A DNA stretch of 64,000 nucleotides, from contig JBOGCH010000035.1 in assembly GCA_051656645.1 (NCBI GenBank), positions 22,825 to 86,824 of the forward strand, read 5' to 3'. Made by a program: the position numbers and the translations under genes. The notes beneath the pieces were generated by a model. It searched no databases and was not told the DNA's origin. It worked only from the letters and a program-made list of their open reading frames with translations. Positions 17,996 through 27,496 of the stretch are shown here, one piece after another. Numbering within the stretch: the stretch's first letter is position 1; each line of letters opens with the position of its first letter. This stretch comes from JBOGCH01 sp051656645 (lineage in GTDB: Bacteria; Bacteroidota; Bacteroidia; Bacteroidales; Marinifilaceae).

Positions 17996-20131
17996 CTATT
18001 GTTCTACGCCTATTAGCGAAAGTCCTATACGTTTACGTTCCTTATCGACAGAAACAACTTTCACCATTAAATGCTGATGTAGTGCCACCACATCAGACGG
18101 ATTACTAATAAAACGTTCGGCCATTTGCGAAACATGCAACAGTCCGCCTTGCTTGATACCTATATCCACAAAAGCGCCAAAGTTTGTCATATTGTTCACT
18201 ACTCCCGGCACTATCATGCCCTCTTTAACATCGTCAATAGTGCGTAAGCGCTCATCAAAAGCGAGTACTGCAATTGCTTTACGTGGGTCACGGTTAGGTT
18301 TGCGCAGCTCATCAATTATATCCTTAAGAGTAATTTCGCCACACTGAGGCGTTATGTATTTGTCAATAACAATTTGGTTACATAGGGACTCATTCCCAAT
18401 TAACTCTTTTACATTTACGCCCAAATCCTTAGCCATTCGCTCTACAATAGGATAACTCTCCGGGTGTACTGCCGAATTATCAAGCGGGTTATTTCCCCCA
18501 TCAATACGTAGGAAACCGGCACACTGCTCATAGCTTTTAGGCCCCATTCGTTTCACCTTAAGCAACTCTTTTCTGCTTTTAAACGGACCATTCTCTCGTA
18601 TATGCTCTTCAATGTTCTGCGCCAATGTCATTCCAACACCCGATATGTGGCTCAACAGATACCTACCGGCATAGTTTACATTTACTCCCACACGGTTCAC
18701 ACAACTCTCTACAACACGCTCCAAAGCATCCTTTAGTCTGTTCTGGTCCACGTCATGCTGATACTGACCAACACCTATAGACTTTGGATCAATCTTTACC
18801 AACTCCGCCAACGGATCCATTAAGCGGCGTCCTATACTCACGGCGCCACGCACCGTAACGTCGTACTCAGGAAATTCCTCTCGTGCAATCTTAGATGCCG
18901 AATATACCGAAGCACCGGCCTCATTCACCACAAAAACATCTATATCCTTATAGAAATGTGCATTCTTTACCAAATTCTCTGTCTCGCGGCTGGCAGTACC
19001 ATTTCCTATAGCAATTGCATCTATTTTATAACTCTCTACCAATTGCATAAGCTTTGAGCTAGCTTTTGCAGTCTCCTTTTGCGGTGCATGGGGATATATA
19101 GTAGCATTATGCAACAAATTTCCCGTTTCATCCAAACACACCACTTTACAACCGGTTCTAAATCCCGGATCAATGGCCAATATACGTTTATTTCCCAACG
19201 GAGCAGCCAATAGTAACTGTTCCAAATTGTCCGTAAATACTTTTATCGCCTGTGTGTCCGCTTTTTCCTTAGCAGTACCAAACTGCTCAGTCTCAATAGC
19301 CGGAAACAATAATCGTTTATATCCGTCAGCAACTGCCGCTTTTATTTGCTTTGCAGATGGTGTTGAACCTTTAACAAATATTCGATCCAAACTCTCCACA
19401 ATAACCTCATCATCGGCCACAAGACTAACACGTAAGAAACCCTCGTTTTCTCCACGTTTTAAAGCGAGTAATCGGTGCGAAGGCGTTTTGCGTAGTGGTT
19501 CCCTGAAATCAAAATAATCAGTAAACTTCTCCCCTTCGCTCTCTTTGCCTTTCACTACTTTACTTACAACATCAATGTCTCGATCCGTAATTTGACGCAC
19601 ACGGTTACGCGCCACCTCACTCTCATTTACCCACTCGGCAATAATATCACGCGCCCCTTGCAAAGCCTCCTCAACGCTCTCAACATCGTCCGTAAGGAAA
19701 GCCTCCGCCAAATCTTCCGGCACCTCACGTCCCTGTTTCATAATCCGGGCAGCAAGTGGCTCAAGCCCCTTCTCTCTCGCTTTGGTAGCTCTTGTTTGGC
19801 GCTTTGGTTTATAAGGGAGATAAATATCCTCCAATCTGCGTAGCGTAGTACACTCTGTAATCTCTTTTTGCAATTTGTCGGTCAAAACACCTTGCTGTTC
19901 AATACTGTCCAAAACCGTTTTCTTACGGGCCTCAAGCTCCTTATACTCTTTGTACAAATCCAGCATCTCTCCCACTTTCACCTCGTCCATGGCGCCCGTC
20001 ATCTCTTTACGGTAACGAGCAATGAACGGAATTGTGGCTCCCTCATCAAACAGTTTTATTAAATTGGATATATAATTGCTACGCGCACCGGAAATACCCG
20101 CCATGTAGCTTATTGCATCTAAATAGGCCAT
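17996..20131 (-). CDS. tex: Tex-family RNA-binding transcription accessory protein
   Basis: A 711-residue protein from the ATG at 20131 (MAYLDAISYMAG); in-frame upstream ATGs would add only AT-rich leader residues. Tex order is visible: N-terminal helical domain with FIARYRKEMTGAMDE, the YqgF/RuvC-like nuclease domain (ILAIDPGFRTGCKVVCLDETG near 325), helix-hairpin-helix segments (YLLSHISGVGMTLAQNIEEHI and KELLKVKRMGPKSYEQCAGFLRI) and a C-terminal S1 RNA-binding domain (VKEGMIVPGVVNNMTNFGAFVDIGIKQGGLLHVSQMA). Tex acts in transcription and RNA handling and is the bacterial relative of Spt6. It has an independent unit with a TATCTTTA -7-like box (20165-20158). Confidence 0.95.
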   Translation of the reverse strand: MAYLDAISYMAGISGARSNYISNLIKLFDEGATIPFIARYRKEMTGAMDEVKVGEMLDLYKEYKELEARKKTVLDSIEQQGVLTDKLQKEITECTTLRRLEDIYLPYKPKRQTRATKAREKGLEPLAARIMKQGREVPEDLAEAFLTDDVESVEEALQGARDIIAEWVNESEVARNRVRQITDRDIDVVSKVVKGKESEGEKFTDYFDFREPLRKTPSHRLLALKRGENEGFLRVSLVADDEVIVESLDRIFVKGSTPSAKQIKAAVADGYKRLLFPAIETEQFGTAKEKADTQAIKVFTDNLEQLLLAAPLGNKRILAIDPGFRTGCKVVCLDETGNLLHNATIYPHAPQKETAKASSKLMQLVESYKIDAIAIGNGTASRETENLVKNAHFYKDIDVFVVNEAGASVYSASKIAREEFPEYDVTVRGAVSIGRRLMDPLAELVKIDPKSIGVGQYQHDVDQNRLKDALERVVESCVNRVGVNVNYAGRYLLSHISGVGMTLAQNIEEHIRENGPFKSRKELLKVKRMGPKSYEQCAGFLRIDGGNNPLDNSAVHPESYPIVERMAKDLGVNVKELIGNESLCNQIVIDKYITPQCGEITLKDIIDELRKPNRDPRKAIAVLAFDERLRTIDDVKEGMIVPGVVNNMTNFGAFVDIGIKQGGLLHVSQMAERFISNPSDVVALHQHLMVKVVSVDKERKRIGLSLIGVEQ

Positions 20132-20202
20132 GTTGTAATTATTAAATTCAAAGGTCATAAAGATACAATATTTAAAGTACATACACTATCCACATTTACC
20201 TA

Positions 20203-20240
20203 CAAAAAAGCGGAGTGTCCAATTAAATCAGACACTCCGC
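20203..20240 (-). terminator. Intrinsic terminator region between tex and mutB
   Basis: The stem GCGGAGTGTC/GACACTCCGC (20210-20240) is followed, read on the minus strand, by TTTTTTGTA. It lies directly after the mutase large-subunit stop codon (20265) and terminates the mutA-mutB transcript. Confidence 0.85.
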
Positions 20241-20264
20241 ATATTATAAGTAAATTACCTTCTA

Positions 20265-22421
20265 TTACTTTTTAGCAAGTTCTAAAAGGATATCCATTAC
20301 TTGAATAGCACTCTTAGATACTTTAGTACCCGGACCGAATACGGCGATAGCACCTGCATCAAACAAGAAGTCATAATCCTGGTGAGGGATTACACCACCT
20401 ACATATACAAGGATATCCTCGCGTCCAAGTTTCTTAAGCTCGGCAATAACAGCAGGAACTAATGTTTTGTGTCCCGCAGCAAGAGATGACACTCCAATAA
20501 CGTGAACATCGTTCTCAACCGCTTGTTTCGCAGTCTCCTCCGGTGTTTGGAACAATGGTCCCATATCCACGTCAAAGCCCATATCTGCATAACCTGTTGC
20601 CACAACTTTAGCACCACGGTCGTGTCCATCCTGACCCATTTTAGCAATCATGATACGTGGACGACGTCCTGTCATTTCAGCAAATTCATTTGCCATTTCT
20701 TTAGCCTTTTGGAAATCTTCGTCCTCTCCGGCTACACTTGAATATACTCCGCTCACTGTTCTGATAACTGCTTTATAACGTCCGCTTACTTTTTCGCATG
20801 CGTCAGAGATTTCACCAAGCGATGCTCTTAACTTAGCCGCTTCAACCGCTAACTCAAGTAAGTTACCTTCGCCTGTCTCAGCGCATTTAGTAATTGCTGC
20901 AAGAGCAGCTTCAACCGCAGCCTGATCACGGTTTGCACGTAAGTTATTTAAGCGTGCAATCTGCGCTTCGCGTACTGCTGTATTGTCTACTTCAAGAATA
21001 TCAATAGGATCCTCTTTCTCTAAACGGTATTTGTTTGTACCAACAATAGTTTGTTCTCCACTGTCAATACGCGCTTGCGTACGTGCAGCAGCCTCTTCAA
21101 TACGTAATTTAGGAAGTCCCGATTCGATAGCCGCAGCCATACCACCCAATTTTTCAATTTCTTGGATATGTCCCCATGCTTTCTCTACCAACTCCTGAGT
21201 TAAGCTCTCAACATAGTAAGAACCTGCCCATGGATCAATAGCTTTACATACGGTTGTCTCATCTTGGATATAGATCTGTGTGTTACGAGCAATACGAGCC
21301 GAGAAATCTGTTGGTAACGCAATAGCCTCATCAAGCGCATTGGTATGTAAACTTTGAGTATGTCCCAAAGCCGCACCCATAGCCTCAATACAAGTACGTC
21401 CAACGTTGTTAAACGGATCCTGCTCTGTAAGAGACCATCCCGATGTTTGAGAGTGCGTACGTAATGCAAGCGATTTAGGATTTTTAGGATTAAATTGTTT
21501 TACAATTTTAGCCCATAATAAACGTCCTGCACGCATTTTAGCAATCTCCATAAAATGGTTCATACCAATTGCCCAGAAGAACGATAAACGAGGCGCAAAA
21601 GCATCGATATCCATTCCTGCGTTAACTCCGGCACGTAGGTATTCTAAACCATCGGCAAGAGTATAAGCTAACTCAATATCCGCTGTTGCTCCGGCTTCCT
21701 GCATGTGGTAACCTGAGATAGAGATAGAGTTGAACTTAGGCATATTTTTAGAAGTATATTCAAAAATATCCGCGATAATCTTCATCGAGAATTTAGGTGG
21801 GTAGATATATGTGTTACGCACCATAAACTCTTTAAGGATATCATTTTGAATAGTACCCGATAACTGATCCAAAGTAGCTCCTTGCTCTAATCCCGCAACA
21901 ATGTAGAATGCCAATACCGGAAGCACAGCACCATTCATTGTCATAGATACAGACATCTTATCCAATGGGATTTGATCAAAAAGAATCTTCATGTCAAGGA
22001 TTGAATCCACGGCAACACCCGCTTTACCTACGTCACCAATCACACGTGGGTGATCACTGTCATATCCACGGTGTGTAGCAAGGTCAAACGCTACCGATAA
22101 ACCTTTCTGTCCTGCAGCAAGGTTACGACGATAAAACGCGTTAGACTCCTCAGCAGTAGAGAAACCTGCATACTGACGGATAGTCCAAGGACGTAATGGG
22201 TACATCGCCGTGTAAGGACCACGTAAATAAGGAGGGATACCCGACACATAATTCAAGTGTTCCATTCCCTGTAAATCGTCCTTCGTATAAACCGGTTTTA
22301 CCGGGATTAACTCCGGAGTTTCCCAGTTTTTAGCAATACCATTTGCTTTTTCCCACTCGGCACCCGTTGCGGTTTGCTGAGCAGCAGCTTTAATATCTAT
22401 ATTTTTAAAATTTGGTTTCAT
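20265..22421 (-). CDS. mutB: Methylmalonyl-CoA mutase large (catalytic) subunit
   Basis: A 718-residue B12-dependent enzyme that interconverts succinyl-CoA and (R)-methylmalonyl-CoA. The N-terminal TIM-barrel domain has YPLRPWTIRQYAGFSTAEESNAFYRRN and KMSVSMTMNGAVLPVLAFY, plus RTHSQTSGWSLTEQDPFNN for substrate binding. The C-terminal cobalamin-binding domain (about 585-718) carries the GQDGHDRGAKVVATGYADMG motif (DxHxxG, His as lower axial ligand) and a closing YVGGVIPHQDY stretch. It follows mutA by 21 bp. In Bacteroidales this pair makes propionate from succinate. The B12 needed could come through the riboswitch-controlled uptake operon at 52.6-57.1 kb. Confidence 0.97.
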   Translation of the reverse strand: MKPNFKNIDIKAAAQQTATGAEWEKANGIAKNWETPELIPVKPVYTKDDLQGMEHLNYVSGIPPYLRGPYTAMYPLRPWTIRQYAGFSTAEESNAFYRRNLAAGQKGLSVAFDLATHRGYDSDHPRVIGDVGKAGVAVDSILDMKILFDQIPLDKMSVSMTMNGAVLPVLAFYIVAGLEQGATLDQLSGTIQNDILKEFMVRNTYIYPPKFSMKIIADIFEYTSKNMPKFNSISISGYHMQEAGATADIELAYTLADGLEYLRAGVNAGMDIDAFAPRLSFFWAIGMNHFMEIAKMRAGRLLWAKIVKQFNPKNPKSLALRTHSQTSGWSLTEQDPFNNVGRTCIEAMGAALGHTQSLHTNALDEAIALPTDFSARIARNTQIYIQDETTVCKAIDPWAGSYYVESLTQELVEKAWGHIQEIEKLGGMAAAIESGLPKLRIEEAAARTQARIDSGEQTIVGTNKYRLEKEDPIDILEVDNTAVREAQIARLNNLRANRDQAAVEAALAAITKCAETGEGNLLELAVEAAKLRASLGEISDACEKVSGRYKAVIRTVSGVYSSVAGEDEDFQKAKEMANEFAEMTGRRPRIMIAKMGQDGHDRGAKVVATGYADMGFDVDMGPLFQTPEETAKQAVENDVHVIGVSSLAAGHKTLVPAVIAELKKLGREDILVYVGGVIPHQDYDFLFDAGAIAVFGPGTKVSKSAIQVMDILLELAKK

Positions 22422-22442
22422 GTGAATCTGTTTTTAAACTTA

Positions 22443-24317
22443 TTACAACCCTAGCAACTGTTGGTAACGTTTCAACTCTTCCAATACGTTGTTTTTAACG
22501 TGGACAAAGTTAGTGATACCATTCTCCTCCAACTCTGCACGGCATTCAGGATTTCCTGCCACCACAACTACAGCGCTATCGCCAAGTTGTTTGTAAATTT
22601 CGGGAGCAATAGTTGCATACTCATCATCGGCACTACAGATAACCACAATAGCCGCTTTATTCTCTTTACATGCTGCAATACCTTCCTCAACTGTTGCAAA
22701 TCCGTTATTATCCTTTACGTCAAAACCGGCACAAGCAAAGAAGTTACAAGCAAACTGAGCACGCGCCTTACGCATTGCCAAGTTACCCATTGGGAACATA
22801 TAAACCACCGGACGTCCGTGTTCAACACTGTAAGCATCCGTTTTTAAGCGCATAGCCTCAAAAGCTTGTGCACCGCGGTAAGGTTTAAGTGTTTCAAACT
22901 GAGCATCAGGAGCAGTCATATCCTCCGCATGTAATACACAGTCACACACTTTACTTGTAATAACCTCATTAAAGTTAGGGAACTGGTTAGTTCCAAGAAG
23001 ATTTTCTCTACGTGTAGCAATATCCTTATCGCGCGCAGCAGCTGTTTCCTTAACGGCAGCCTGTACAAAACCTTTCTTAAACGCTTCAGCGTATCCGCCT
23101 TCCTCCTGCACTTGGATAAATAATTTCCATGCAGCCTCAGCAATATACTCTGTCAACTCCTCTATATAATAAGCACCACCCGATGGGTCTACAATTTTAC
23201 TAAAGTGCGACTCCTCCTTCAACAACAACTGTTGGTTACGTGCCACACGCTCTCCTATTTCCGAAGGATTGCAAGCAAAAATATAATCGTAAGAGTGTAC
23301 TGTCATTGACTCAACACCACCAATAGCCGCACTCATAGCTTCTGTTTGAGTACGAAGCATGTTTACGTTTGGATCATAAAGTGTTTTGTTCCATTGAGAA
23401 GTTTGTGCATGGATATGCATTTTGCAAACAGAGTCACATGCAGGCTCATAAGCCTTAACAATTTTACTCCACAAATAACGCGCTGCACGGAACTTAGCAA
23501 TTTCCATAAAGTATTTTGAACCTACTCCAAAATGGAAATACATACGTGGCGTAATGTCGTTAACTGACATACCGGCATCAGTAAGCTTATCCAAATAATC
23601 AGCACCTTCGGCAAGCGCAAAAGCTAACTCTTGTACCACCGACGCTCCACTATTATTGAACACATACCCGCCAACTCCAATAGTTTTGAAGTTTTTAAAC
23701 GCAGCTGTTTTATCGGCAACCTCTTTCACCGCAGCAAAAGGATTGTCACAACAAGTTTTTCCTTTTAATGTAAGTTGTGTTAACGGATCAATGTTAATGC
23801 TAGCAAAAATTTTATCTGCAGCATAACCACGCTCAGCAACTAGCGCTACAAACGCATCTACTAACGCTTTCTTTTTGCACTCAGCAACAAAGTTAATTTC
23901 AATACAATCTAGCTCAATACCTTTTAATAAAGCAGCTAATTGTTCCTTTGTAACTTCTGTACAACCTGTAAATACAAAACCAAGTGAATTTACACCACGA
24001 TTTAAAATTTCTAACGCTTTAGCATTAGCTTTCTCTATATCCTCTACAACAATGTCCTGACGCACATACCAATCGTTACTCTCTTTGTTATTCCCACGAA
24101 CATAGGGAAATTCGCCCGGAAACGATTCCAAATTGCGTAATCCCTCCATGTCTTCCAATCGGTACATTGGTTGTACACTGAAACCTTCGTTGGTTTTCCA
24201 CACAAGCTTTTTGTTAAAGTCCGCACCTTTAAGGTCGGCTGTAACTTTTTCCATCCATTCTTGCATTGTGTTTGGAGCAAACTCGGAGAAAAGCTTGTTT
24301 TTCATTTGTTCTGCCAT
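22443..24317 (-). CDS. mutA: Methylmalonyl-CoA mutase small subunit
   Basis: A 624-residue protein from the ATG at 24317 (MAEQMKNKLFSEF). A longer frame reaching 24362 is excluded because the -7 promoter box overlaps it. It has the mutase barrel pattern (MYRLEDMEGLRNLESFPGEFPYVRG; QTSQWNKTLYDPNVNMLRTQTEAMSAAIGGVESMTVHSYD) but its C-terminal B12-like domain lacks the DxHxxG ligand, having KDNNGFATVEEGIAACKENKAAIVVICSADDEY instead. That is the normal state of the non-catalytic small subunit. It forms a heterodimer with MutB, encoded 21 bp downstream. Confidence 0.95.
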   Translation of the reverse strand: MAEQMKNKLFSEFAPNTMQEWMEKVTADLKGADFNKKLVWKTNEGFSVQPMYRLEDMEGLRNLESFPGEFPYVRGNNKESNDWYVRQDIVVEDIEKANAKALEILNRGVNSLGFVFTGCTEVTKEQLAALLKGIELDCIEINFVAECKKKALVDAFVALVAERGYAADKIFASINIDPLTQLTLKGKTCCDNPFAAVKEVADKTAAFKNFKTIGVGGYVFNNSGASVVQELAFALAEGADYLDKLTDAGMSVNDITPRMYFHFGVGSKYFMEIAKFRAARYLWSKIVKAYEPACDSVCKMHIHAQTSQWNKTLYDPNVNMLRTQTEAMSAAIGGVESMTVHSYDYIFACNPSEIGERVARNQQLLLKEESHFSKIVDPSGGAYYIEELTEYIAEAAWKLFIQVQEEGGYAEAFKKGFVQAAVKETAAARDKDIATRRENLLGTNQFPNFNEVITSKVCDCVLHAEDMTAPDAQFETLKPYRGAQAFEAMRLKTDAYSVEHGRPVVYMFPMGNLAMRKARAQFACNFFACAGFDVKDNNGFATVEEGIAACKENKAAIVVICSADDEYATIAPEIYKQLGDSAVVVVAGNPECRAELEENGITNFVHVKNNVLEELKRYQQLLGL

Positions 24318-24359
24318 AACTAATATATTTAATTGTAACCTTTTATTAGTAAAAACGAA

Positions 24360-24367
24360 CAAATTTA
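24360..24367 (-). promoter_or_regulatory. -7 box of the mutA-mutB promoter
   Basis: TAAATTTG on the minus strand matches TAnnTTTG, about 43 bp before the mutA ATG. A TTTG occurs about 23 bp further upstream, slightly wider than usual. Confidence 0.55.
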
Positions 24368-24685
24368 AGCCTTTAAAGCAATTATAAAAACAAATTCGTT
24401 TATATTTTTATTAAATTATAATAGTTTTAACTAAGTACCTCTTACTGTCTAATACATAGACATATCGCTGCAATATTTATTAGCACAACCCAACCAAAGC
24501 AAAAACACAAAGCGAAGGATTATCCTATAAACAGCGAGATTATATACATTTTTTCACACTACGAAATCGTCTAATATCCAAACCACACCACATGCCTCAA
24601 CATCTGGAATACAAATACTCACATCTGTATCCATCACCACATGTCATCATCATTTTCCACTTTACATGCAAAAAACACCTCATTT

Positions 24686-24821
24686 CCGTCCCAACCGCTC
24701 TACAACCTCTCTAGGTTTCATTCAGGTTTCATTCAGCTTTCATTCAGGTTTCATTCAGGTTTGACCCCCTAAACCTGAATGAAACCCGTATCATACCTGA
24801 ATGAAACCACAATGAAACTAC
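24686..24821. repeat. Intergenic 11-bp-unit hairpin repeat, locus B
   Basis: Same architecture and orientation as the copy at 11.6 kb: pyrimidine-rich lead with CCTCTCTAGG, four TTTCATTCAG(G/C) units starting at 24716, 24727, 24738 and 24749, a loop with TTTGACCCCCTAA, then opposed CCTGAATGAAA units, ending with a degenerate unit ACAATGAAAC. It lies in the roughly 650-bp region between mutA and the tRNA-Asp genes. The remainder of that region is AT-rich and holds no gene I can support. Confidence 0.9.
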
Positions 24822-24944
24822 AACAATCCTACATGAATGTACAAACCGTATTTTTTTTGCAACTTTTTTATCATTTAGTCCACTTTGGTTATCAATCACT
24901 TACAGCGAAACAATGAAAAAAGTAGTAAAAAAAGCTCCAAAAGT

Positions 24945-24975
24945 TTTGCAGGTCTGAAAAAATCATCTACATTTG
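24945..24975 (+). promoter_or_regulatory. Promoter of the tRNA-Asp cluster
   Basis: TTTG (24945-24948), 19 bp, TACATTTG (24968-24975): a full Bacteroidota consensus promoter about 50 bp before the first tRNA. Confidence 0.75.
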
Positions 24976-25024
24976 CAATCGCAAAAGGGTAGCAAGAGTG
25001 CTTCACTAAAAAGCAAAAAGAATT

Positions 25025-25101
25025 GGTTTGGTAGTTCAGTTGGTTAGAATACATGCCTGTCACGCATGGGGTCGCGGGTTCGAGTCCCGTCCAGACCGCC
25101 A
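25025..25101 (+). tRNA. tRNA-Asp (GTC), copy 1
   Basis: The acceptor stem GGTTTGG/CCAGACC, the D arm, the anticodon loop CTGTCAC with anticodon GTC, the GGTTCGAGT T arm and an encoded CCA are all visible. Length is 77 nt with CCA. Confidence 0.96.
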
Positions 25102-25130
25102 AGATCTTTTAAAAGTTTTGAAAAAATAAT

Positions 25131-25207
25131 GGTTTGGTAGTTCAGTTGGTTAGAATACATGCCTGTCACGCATGGGGTCGCGGGTTCGAGTCCCGTCCAG
25201 ACCGCCA
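25131..25207 (+). tRNA. tRNA-Asp (GTC), copy 2
   Basis: Identical in sequence to the first copy, including the encoded CCA; the 29-base spacer between them is unrelated AT-rich sequence. Confidence 0.96.
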
Positions 25208-25225
25208 TTATTAAAAACACATTTT

Positions 25226-25302
25226 GGTTTGGTAGTTCAGTTGGTTAGAATACATGCCTGTCACGCATGGGGTCGCGGGTTCGAGTCCCGTCCAGACCGC
25301 CA
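25226..25302 (+). tRNA. tRNA-Asp (GTC), copy 3
   Basis: Third identical copy with encoded CCA, 18 bases after the second, followed at once by a strong terminator. Confidence 0.96.
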
Positions 25303-25306
25303 AAAT

Positions 25307-25345
25307 AAAAACACCTTGATAATATAATATTATCAAGGTGTTTTT
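25307..25345 (+). terminator. Terminator of the tRNA-Asp cluster
   Basis: AAAACACCTTGATAATA pairs with TATTATCAAGGTGTTTTT, with a long near-perfect stem and a T run. Confidence 0.88.
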
Positions 25346-25778
25346 GTTTGCAGTGTATCTAAACACTGTAATTTAAAACTGAGAAAATGCAATGTATTTC
25401 ATGATATTTAAGAGAATCTTGTCGTGATATCAGTAACATTTTTGCTCTTTACAGAGCCTCTCATTTTTATTAAGCTAAGATAGTCGTTTCGGACAGTAAT
25501 AATCATCCCGTTAAATTTGAGAATAATGGAACATGAAATACTAAAGAGAAATCTATCTTCTTCATATTATATCAATTTTGAAAATATTCTTTATTAGAAG
25601 CTAAAATCGGGTCGTCTCCATATATTGATACGTAGTCTTGATAACCTCACTCATAAATATATTTATTATGGAAAGAAGGTAAGCTCAATAGATACCTAAA
25701 AAGATTAATGTTTTTTAATTAAAAACTAACTTATAAGTCTTATATTGTAGATATTCTATCATAGTATACACAACATAT
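25346..25778. other. AT-rich gap with no supported gene
   Basis: This 433-bp stretch between the tRNA-Asp terminator and the next gene has stop codons in all frames and no tandem repeat or strong hairpin that I can see. It may hold the promoter of the following gene, but no good TAnnTTTG box stands out. Confidence 0.5.
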
Positions 25779-26708
25779 ATGAAAAACACTATTGACGAAA
25801 ACATTTCTAAAATAAGAAGTGCTATTAATGAGCCTTGGAAACAACATATTCTTATAAAGGACCCAAACAAATGGAATATGTTATGCGCATGCATGGATGT
25901 CATTGAAGATACACAACTGGCAATTAATGCTTTTTTTTTGCAGAATAGTTTTTCTCCAGATAATGGCGCATATTTATATCTATACGGGTTTCTTCAAGCA
26001 TTATTTATGCAACAGGATGGAATGTCAAATCTACACAAAGCTTTATTTGATCAGACAATTAAGTGGAAAGATGACTATCCCGACATATACGAACTAAGAG
26101 AATTAAGGAATGATTCAATAGGTCACCCAACAAGCAGGAGAGATAAATCTTTCCATTTCATTTCTCGCAACAGTATTACTAAAGATTCTTTTCAAATATG
26201 GTCCTACGGAGATGAGTTTGCTCATAAACATAGGATTCAAAGAATCAATTTTATGAAAATTAAAGAGACGCAAGAACAAGTGGTTTCAATAGTTCTTAAA
26301 AATATCAATAATAAGTTGCAAGTTGAGTTCATTAATCATAAAAAGAAATTTCAAGGAAACACATTAATCTCACTAATTCCTAATTCATTAAATTATTCAA
26401 TCTCAAAGATATTCAATGGCATATCTTCAGATGATAACTTAGTACAAATTAATTTTGACGAAATTCAGAGAATACATCATCGCATTAAGGATGGTGTTAC
26501 TCAACGTTATGGAAGTATCGAAGCTGTAAGTGGAGTTAAAATATTAATCGATAAAATTGATTATATACTCGCCAAATTAAGTGAATGGATAATTAATAAT
26601 ACTTTATACAAAAACAAAGATGCAGAAGTATTTCTTGATGCGATGACTAATTATTTTATGGAACTAAAAGAATTACTTGTTGAAATTGACATTTTTTTTG
26701 AAATATAG
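25779..26708 (+). CDS. Unassigned protein with HEPN-like RxxxxxH motif
   Basis: A 309-residue cytoplasmic protein that I do not recognise. It is AT-rich and mostly helical. Residues 107-116 read RELRNDSIGH: an Arg followed by a polar Asn/Asp pair and a His six positions on (R110, H116), preceded by a long helix. This is the layout of the Rx4-6H active site of HEPN ribonucleases and also appears in abortive-infection-type proteins. There is no membrane segment or signal peptide. It lies alone downstream of the tRNA-Asp cluster, with long gene-free flanks on both sides. The HEPN reading is a weak hypothesis and function is unknown. Confidence 0.7.
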   Translation: MKNTIDENISKIRSAINEPWKQHILIKDPNKWNMLCACMDVIEDTQLAINAFFLQNSFSPDNGAYLYLYGFLQALFMQQDGMSNLHKALFDQTIKWKDDYPDIYELRELRNDSIGHPTSRRDKSFHFISRNSITKDSFQIWSYGDEFAHKHRIQRINFMKIKETQEQVVSIVLKNINNKLQVEFINHKKKFQGNTLISLIPNSLNYSISKIFNGISSDDNLVQINFDEIQRIHHRIKDGVTQRYGSIEAVSGVKILIDKIDYILAKLSEWIINNTLYKNKDAEVFLDAMTNYFMELKELLVEIDIFFEI

Positions 26709-27024
26709 ATTACTAGTAAAATAGCAATAATTGTTAGTAAGCAAAATACATAACTATGGAGCATAGTAGTTTATTTATGAGACTATTCTTTGTTCGATTT
26801 ATATTTCTGATAAGGTAAATATTTGATACTTAAAGATAAAAATATAGAGAACAGACCGTCTTGCTATTTTAAACCGTTTAATTGTATGCCTACACTACAT
26901 TTAAGATACATTTAACGGGTATCAGAATATAGTTTTATTGTTATTTTATTTTCTTTGTAAAAAATAGATATCATAATCTACAGAGATAACTACTGTCTCT
27001 TTACTAATTTTAAATTATTAAAAC
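26709..27024. other. Gene-free AT-rich stretch
   Basis: A 316-bp region between the HEPN-like gene and the DsbD-N-type gene. I see no ORF, no tandem repeat and no clear terminator. A TTTCTTTG near 26950 is one mismatch from a -7 box and could serve the downstream gene. Confidence 0.45.
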
Positions 27025-27486
27025 ATGAAGAAATTACTTACACTATTCGTACTTATGGCTTCTTTCACGCTATGTACAACAGCACAAATTGTGAATCCTG
27101 TGAAATGGAAATTTACAATGAAAAAAGTGAGCGAAGGAGTTTATGATATTATAGCTACTGCAACTATTGAGAGTTCATGGCATTTATATGACACTGATCT
27201 TCCTGAAGGTGGACCACTGTCTACTACGTTTAACGTAGACACAGATGAGACTCAAGGTATTGAGCTTGTTGGAACAATGAAAGCTACAACAAAACCTCAC
27301 GTTGAACAAAGTGAAGCGTTTGACATGGAATTACGCTATTTTGAAAAAACAGCAACATTTGTACAACGCGTAAAACTTACAAAACCTAAAGCAAAGTTAG
27401 TAGGTTATGTTGAGTATATGGCATGTAGCGGCGGACAATGTATTCCTCCTGCAGAAGCTGAGTTTGAATTTGAATTAACAAAATAA
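27025..27486 (+). CDS. Stand-alone DsbD N-terminal-type (DsbC-domain) periplasmic protein
   Basis: A 153-residue exported protein (signal peptide 1-20, ending TTAQ). The mature part matches the immunoglobulin-like N-terminal domain of DsbD: VNPVKWKFTMKKVSEGVYDIIATATIESSWHLYDTDLPEGGPLSTTF, and near the C-terminus VEYMACSGGQCIPPAEAEF, whose two cysteines correspond in position to the redox pair of that domain. In full DsbD this domain passes electrons from the membrane and thioredoxin domains to periplasmic targets; here those domains are absent. It may act as a carrier for the secreted thioredoxin-like proteins elsewhere in the window, which is inference. Confidence 0.8.
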   Translation: MKKLLTLFVLMASFTLCTTAQIVNPVKWKFTMKKVSEGVYDIIATATIESSWHLYDTDLPEGGPLSTTFNVDTDETQGIELVGTMKATTKPHVEQSEAFDMELRYFEKTATFVQRVKLTKPKAKLVGYVEYMACSGGQCIPPAEAEFEFELTK

Positions 27487-27496
27487 GAATTCTATA

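Noticed and set aside
24896..25102. 68-codon minus-strand frame starting AVWTGLEPATPCVTG
   Set aside because: It is antisense to the first tRNA-Asp gene; this peptide is a well-known false ORF created by tRNA sequence.
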